The translations under genes and the position numbers were made by a program. Below, piece by piece: positions 7,468 to 9,712 of a stretch of DNA of 9,712 nucleotides. How positions within the stretch are numbered: the stretch's first letter is position 1; every line of letters starts with the position of its first letter. A model generated the notes under the pieces. The model made no database searches. It had not been told where the DNA came from and saw nothing but the letters and a program-made list of their open reading frames with translations. Source of the stretch: an uncultured Clostridia bacterium (GTDB lineage: Bacteria > Bacillota > Clostridia > Lachnospirales > Anaerotignaceae); NCBI GenBank assembly GCA_937888765.1, contig CALASU010000165.1, positions 1 to 9,712 on the forward strand. Direction: 5' to 3'.

Positions 7468-7851
7468 TCATTCACCACCTGTTTTTGAGCGAATAAATGC
7501 CGCTAATTCATCTAAGTCTTCCTCTGAGATAGATTTGCTGTCAAAAAGGCTCGCCACCAGTTTCGTCACCGAAGAATTGTTTACTTTTTCAAGAAAAGCC
7601 TTATTTTCTACGGCAAGATATTCTTTTTCCTCTATCAGAGGCATATAATACCGATTTTTTCCCTCTTTGTAACTTTCCAGAAAACCTCGGTCGATCAAAC
7701 GATTCAGAAGCGTCTGCAAAGCTGACACATTCCATGATCTGCTGCGTTCCAGAAGAACTTTCACCTCACTGGTAGAAAGGGTCTTACCACTTTCCCAGAT
7801 TACTTTCATGATCTCCAGTTCTGTATCAGGTAACCGAATGATTCTATTCAT
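7468..7851 (-). CDS. BlaI/MecI/CopY-family transcriptional repressor
   Basis: A 127-residue winged-helix repressor. The typical start is present (LPDTELEIMKVIWES), then the DNA-binding helix region WNVSALQTLLNRLIDRGFL and the wing KEGKNRYYMPLI. The C-terminal dimerisation helices are SSVTKLVASLFDSKSISEEDLDELAAFI, where the family is cut by its cognate M56 protease. The ATG at 7851 is chosen because TAGGAG lies 9 nt upstream; TTG at 7860 and GTG at 7857 are too close to it. The stop overlaps the alternative M56 start (ATGA), so both proteins come from one mRNA. The promoter carries BlaI-type half-sites, so autoregulation is expected. Family members control beta-lactam, copper or envelope functions; no target gene is adjacent, so the physiological output is unknown. 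Confidence 0.93.
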   Translation of the reverse strand: MNRIIRLPDTELEIMKVIWESGKTLSTSEVKVLLERSRSWNVSALQTLLNRLIDRGFLESYKEGKNRYYMPLIEEKEYLAVENKAFLEKVNNSSVTKLVASLFDSKSISEEDLDELAAFIRSKTGGE

Positions 7852-7860
7852 ATACACCAA

Positions 7861-7903
7861 CTCCTACAAATGTATGTTTTATTACATCATACATTTGTAG
7901 GAG
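7861..7903. promoter_or_regulatory. BlaI-type operator: perfect 16-bp inverted repeat
   Basis: CTCCTACAAATGTATG (7861-7876) and CATACATTTGTAGGAG (7888-7903) are exact inverted copies separated by 11 bp. Each arm holds TACA and TGTA half-sites (TACAAATGTA, TACATTTGTA), the element known for BlaI/MecI. The upstream arm covers the -10 box and spacer of the promoter; the downstream arm covers the leader and the Shine-Dalgarno of the repressor gene. Two dimers could therefore bind side by side and shut off the unit. Confidence 0.85.
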
Positions 7904-7914
7904 TTAAATGTCAA
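7886..7914 (-). promoter_or_regulatory. sigma-A promoter of the blaI-M56 unit
   Basis: Minus-strand TTGACA (7909-7914, perfect) and TATGAT (7886-7891, 5/6) have a 17-bp spacer. The predicted start is near 7879, between the two operator arms, leaving a leader of about 28 nt. The interval 7915-8049 upstream holds only TTGTAA half-site-like words (around 7955-7975) and no supported gene. Confidence 0.85.
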
Positions 7915-8049
7915 GTCTGATTATCATTGCAACGCTGTATTTTTAACAGACGCGCTCCATTTGTAAGAAAATTGTAAATTCTTTAAACGGTGATCGCAAA
8001 AAGTAATCTTCGCCTGTCCCATACCTGTAAACCTTTTACTTTAAATATC

Positions 8050-8074
8050 AAAAAAACGCCGGAATTCCAGCGTT
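8050..8074 (-). terminator. rho-independent terminator after the acetyltransferase remnant
   Basis: Minus-strand stem AACGCTGG / CCGGCGTT (8055-8074, one G-U pair, AATT loop) followed by a run of T (8050-8056). A shorter TTTT on the plus side means weak bidirectional action is possible. Confidence 0.8.
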
Positions 8075-8103
8075 TTCTTCTCCATAAAATTTATTATTTT
8101 TTC

Positions 8104-8363
8104 TTAAAGACCGTATTCTTCTTTCCTCTTCTCATCTTGAGAAAGACTTTCCTCCTGCTGAATCATCTTTACCACCTTAGCCGGCACACCTGCCACCAAG
8201 CAATCATCCGGTACATCTTTTGTAACAACCGCACCTGCTGCTACCACAGCATTTCTTCCAATAGTAACCCCTTACTGCATTCATACGCAATGTCAGCTAA
8301 TTCCTGATCCGGCATATATTCTTCTTCATTCAGCATTTTTTCGTAGTTTGTTCTATCATTCAT
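8104..8363 (-). pseudogene. sugar O-acetyltransferase (maltose/galactoside acetyltransferase type), internally deleted and frameshifted
   Basis: The first part, from ATG 8363, reads MNDRTNYEKMLNEEEYMPDQ and continues to YECSKGLL, the usual N-terminus of maltose/galactoside acetyltransferases. It hits a stop after 41 codons. In another frame from about 8268 the sequence reads [36 protein letters not shown] and on to EEYGL and stop (8104-8106). This is the hexapeptide-repeat C-terminus of the same family. The central part, normally more than 100 residues with the active-site histidine, is missing, and the two halves join out of frame at a GGGGTTACTATTGG stretch. The product would be inactive. 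A real terminator still follows. The intact ancestor would have acetylated a sugar hydroxyl using acetyl-CoA. Confidence 0.85.
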
Positions 8364-8383
8364 AGCTTTTTTACCACCAACAC

Positions 8384-8548
8384 CTAATCCATTTCCCAAT
8401 GATAACTTGTATAAGGACATCCGATTTCATTCAGATCCTCCTGATTGACCCAGATTATCTGATTCTTGTCATCCGTGCTTCTGAGCATATACATATTCTC
8501 CTGTGTATCTGTTTTTTCAAAATATCCCCGCATAGCCAAACCTACCAT
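8384..8548 (-). CDS. unidentified small ORF, 54 codons (or 49 from ATG 8533)
   Basis: I do not recognise this product. It reads MVGLAMRGYFEKTDTQENMY, then MLRSTDDKNQIIWVNQEDLN and EIGCPYTSYHWEMD. It is polar and acidic, with no membrane segment or signal peptide. It ends 20 bp before the acetyltransferase remnant on the same strand. A good sigma-A promoter lies just upstream (8578-8606). Neither start has a convincing Shine-Dalgarno: ATG 8548 has none and ATG 8533 has only GGTAGG 6 nt away. It may be a genuine small protein or the tail of a lost gene, since both flanks are decayed. Confidence 0.35.
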   Translation of the reverse strand: MVGLAMRGYFEKTDTQENMYMLRSTDDKNQIIWVNQEDLNEIGCPYTSYHWEMD

Positions 8549-8564
8549 TTCAGATTTTATACTT

Positions 8565-8678
8565 TTATATCATTCCTATTATACCAAAATAAGCAAGTCT
8601 GTTCAAGCATAAAAGCAAACATACTTTCGCAACCAGAAAATACGTTCCTAATAAATTCCGAAAAATCGCATCCATCAT
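8565..8678 (-). pseudogene. possible remnant of a second blaI-M56 junction (M56 N-terminus)
   Basis: From ATG 8678/8675 the minus strand reads MDAIFRNLLGTYFLVAKV and further hydrophobic residues, stopping after 37 codons. The start matches the intact M56 start MDAIFQN. At the DNA level 8651-8700 matches 7441-7490 at 39 of 50 ungapped positions, including 16 consecutive identical bases (8660-8675 with 7450-7465). The match covers the gene start, its ribosome-site region and the end of the upstream repressor frame, then fades. The rest does not look like M56, so this is a short decayed copy, or less likely a leader peptide. Confidence 0.45.
8578..8606 (-). promoter_or_regulatory. sigma-A-like promoter upstream of the 54-codon ORF
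   Basis: Minus-strand TTGAAC (8601-8606) and a perfect TATAAT (8578-8583) with a 17-bp spacer. It lies inside the possible M56 remnant, so it could be an accident of T-rich membrane-segment coding DNA. The predicted start is near 8571. Confidence 0.5.
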
Positions 8679-8753
8679 CAGTTACCGTCTGTTTTCCATC
8701 AACCGAATATCACCGGCATAAAAATAAGAAATAAGATATCAACTATGATCTTT

Positions 8754-9581
8754 TCATATATCTGAAAATTCTGAAGCGGGAATCATAACCGTTTCATTCC
8801 TTTTCACTTCGCATATTGTATCATCGACAGAAAACCATAAACTGCTGTCACTGTTATTCTGAATATACCAATCTGTAATTTCAGCCTTTTCCATTGCTTT
8901 CAGATACTCTATGATCTCAATCGTTGTCATAGGAAGAACATCCTTTTGTCCGCTGATACACTCAAATACACGTTCTATTCTATCCCACATATTTTCCGTA
9001 TCCAGATCGTAGCTGTGACCAACAATCTGAAACAATGCAAGCTCGTCATCCGTTTCAATAAACTGCTGCGTTAAGCTTTCGAGTACATCTTCACAATGGA
9101 AAATCGTAGCTTTCCATTTATAAAAATCGTTCTGTGGATGAAAAGAATGTGTCATTTCGGATATGCGTGCGTACTCAAAACCACATTCCTTTACGCACAT
9201 TTCTATCAGCTCACTATAATAGTCAAAAGGAACAGCAAACCCTTTGATTTCTTTGCCAAACAGTTCTTGCAGATTCGCTTTATCCTTAGAGAGTTCATAT
9301 AGAATTTCTTCTTTTGTCAGCCCGTGCATATACGGATGTGTCAGTGTGTGACTTGCGATTTCATGGCCTGTATAAAGGGATCTGACGTTTTCTATTCCTA
9401 CTCTTTTTATAACACAGCCTTTTTCATGAATCCATTCAAATCCATTCTCCATCAAGGCAGAGTTCAGGTTAAACGTCCCTTTCAGTCCATACTGATTCAG
9501 CAATTTTACAAAACGGACATCCTGTAAAACGCCGTCATCGTATGTCACATTAAATGCTTTTTTCTTTCCGTAAGGATTCAT
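8754..9581 (-). CDS. polysaccharide deacetylase family protein (NodB-fold, carbohydrate esterase 4-like)
   Basis: A 275-residue protein of the NodB-homology superfamily, metal-dependent enzymes that remove N- or O-acetyl groups from glycans. Visible motifs are motif 1 NVTYDDG (Asp15-Asp16), GTFNLN (36-40), motif 2 SHTLTHP (metal-binding His78 and His82), a motif-3 position reading FAVPFDYYS, and the late histidine in FQIVGHSYD (His189). After about residue 230 comes a short beta-rich tail seen in related clostridial proteins. There is no signal peptide or membrane anchor, so a cytoplasmic place and a soluble sugar substrate are likelier than cell-wall peptidoglycan. The start ATG at 9581 is the only suitable one; AAAGG is 13 nt upstream, which is long. 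It has its own promoter and a hairpin leader, and no clear terminator follows. Confidence 0.88.
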   Translation of the reverse strand: MNPYGKKKAFNVTYDDGVLQDVRFVKLLNQYGLKGTFNLNSALMENGFEWIHEKGCVIKRVGIENVRSLYTGHEIASHTLTHPYMHGLTKEEILYELSKDKANLQELFGKEIKGFAVPFDYYSELIEMCVKECGFEYARISEMTHSFHPQNDFYKWKATIFHCEDVLESLTQQFIETDDELALFQIVGHSYDLDTENMWDRIERVFECISGQKDVLPMTTIEIIEYLKAMEKAEITDWYIQNNSDSSLWFSVDDTICEVKRNETVMIPASEFSDI

Positions 9582-9622
9582 ACTTATGACAATGCCTTTC
9601 TTTGATTTTCTTTTTTCACAAA

Positions 9623-9655
9623 CAAGAGAGAGGACTTTGTCGGCCCTCTCTCTTG
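9623..9655 (-). promoter_or_regulatory. leader stem-loop upstream of the deacetylase gene (possible attenuator)
   Basis: CAAGAGAGAGG (9623-9633) and CCTCTCTCTTG (9645-9655) are perfectly complementary 11-bp arms with an 11-nt loop. On the minus strand the 3' arm runs into TTGTTTGTG, a weak U-rich tail. The hairpin begins about 17 nt after the predicted transcription start, so it is promoter-proximal and could be an attenuator, a protein-binding element or an mRNA-stabilising stem. No known riboswitch was recognised. Confidence 0.6.
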
Positions 9656-9678
9656 CATACTCATAATCTTACGATAGT

Positions 9679-9707
9679 ATTATATCACGGGTGCGGCGTC
9701 TTTGCAA
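9679..9707 (-). promoter_or_regulatory. sigma-A promoter of the deacetylase gene
   Basis: Minus-strand TTGCAA (9702-9707) and a perfect TATAAT (9679-9684), 17-bp spacer, predicted start near 9672. The leader of about 90 nt contains the stem-loop at 9623-9655. Confidence 0.75.
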
Positions 9708-9712
9708 GGTTT

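Noticed and set aside
7908..7946. 12-codon plus-strand ORF preceded by AGGAG
   Set aside because: The Shine-Dalgarno is just the mirror image of the repressor's, produced by the operator palindrome; there is no promoter and the ORF is tiny.
7924..8022. 32-codon minus-strand ORF (MGQAKITFCDHRL...) with AAAAGG upstream
   Set aside because: It lies between a terminator and the blaI promoter, no promoter is visible, and the sequence resembles nothing I know; probably chance.
8399..8734. 111-codon plus-strand open frame in the decayed region
   Set aside because: Runs antisense to the 54-codon ORF and the M56 remnant, with no ribosome site and implausible residue composition.

Overview
The window looks like chromosomal DNA of a low-to-moderate-GC Gram-positive anaerobe (Bacillota, probably a gut Clostridia- or Erysipelotrichia-type organism; the genus cannot be read from this sequence). 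Support comes from the gene families (glucose-family PTS permease, LacI/MalR-type regulator, BlaI/M56 pair), strong purine-rich Shine-Dalgarno sites, and several near-consensus sigma-A promoters, all with 17-bp spacers. No rRNA, tRNA, CRISPR array or insertion sequence was seen.

Region 1 (1-4620) is a maltose/alpha-glucoside utilisation locus. On the minus strand, reading from 3264 downward, are a three-domain PTS permease (IIA-IIC-IIB), a small endonuclease/exonuclease/phosphatase-fold protein, and the first 48 codons of 4-alpha-glucanotransferase (malQ), cut by the window edge. The three are tightly packed (31-bp gap, then an ATGA overlap) and should be one operon. A LacI/GalR-family regulator is transcribed divergently (3556-4578). 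The 291-bp intergenic region carries a promoter for each direction, a perfect 15+15-bp palindrome and further copies of its TTGTGCA half-site. The simplest model is sugar import and phosphorylation by the PTS, glucan processing by MalQ, and control by the regulator and possibly CcpA.

Region 2 (4700-7914) is a BlaI/MecI-type repressor plus an M56 (BlaR1-like) membrane metalloprotease, overlapping by ATGA. The protease has no penicillin-binding sensor; it carries a long uncharacterised extracellular part. The repressor promoter is embedded in a perfect 16+16-bp inverted repeat with BlaI-type TACA/TGTA half-sites. Two minus-strand terminators close the unit. No resistance gene is adjacent.

Region 3 (7915-8750) is decayed or accessory DNA. 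It holds an acetyltransferase reduced by an internal deletion, an unidentified 54-codon ORF, and a short stretch that matches the blaI/M56 junction and looks like the remains of a second copy.

Region 4 (8754-9712) is a complete polysaccharide-deacetylase (NodB-fold) gene with its own promoter and a leader containing a perfect 11-bp stem-loop.
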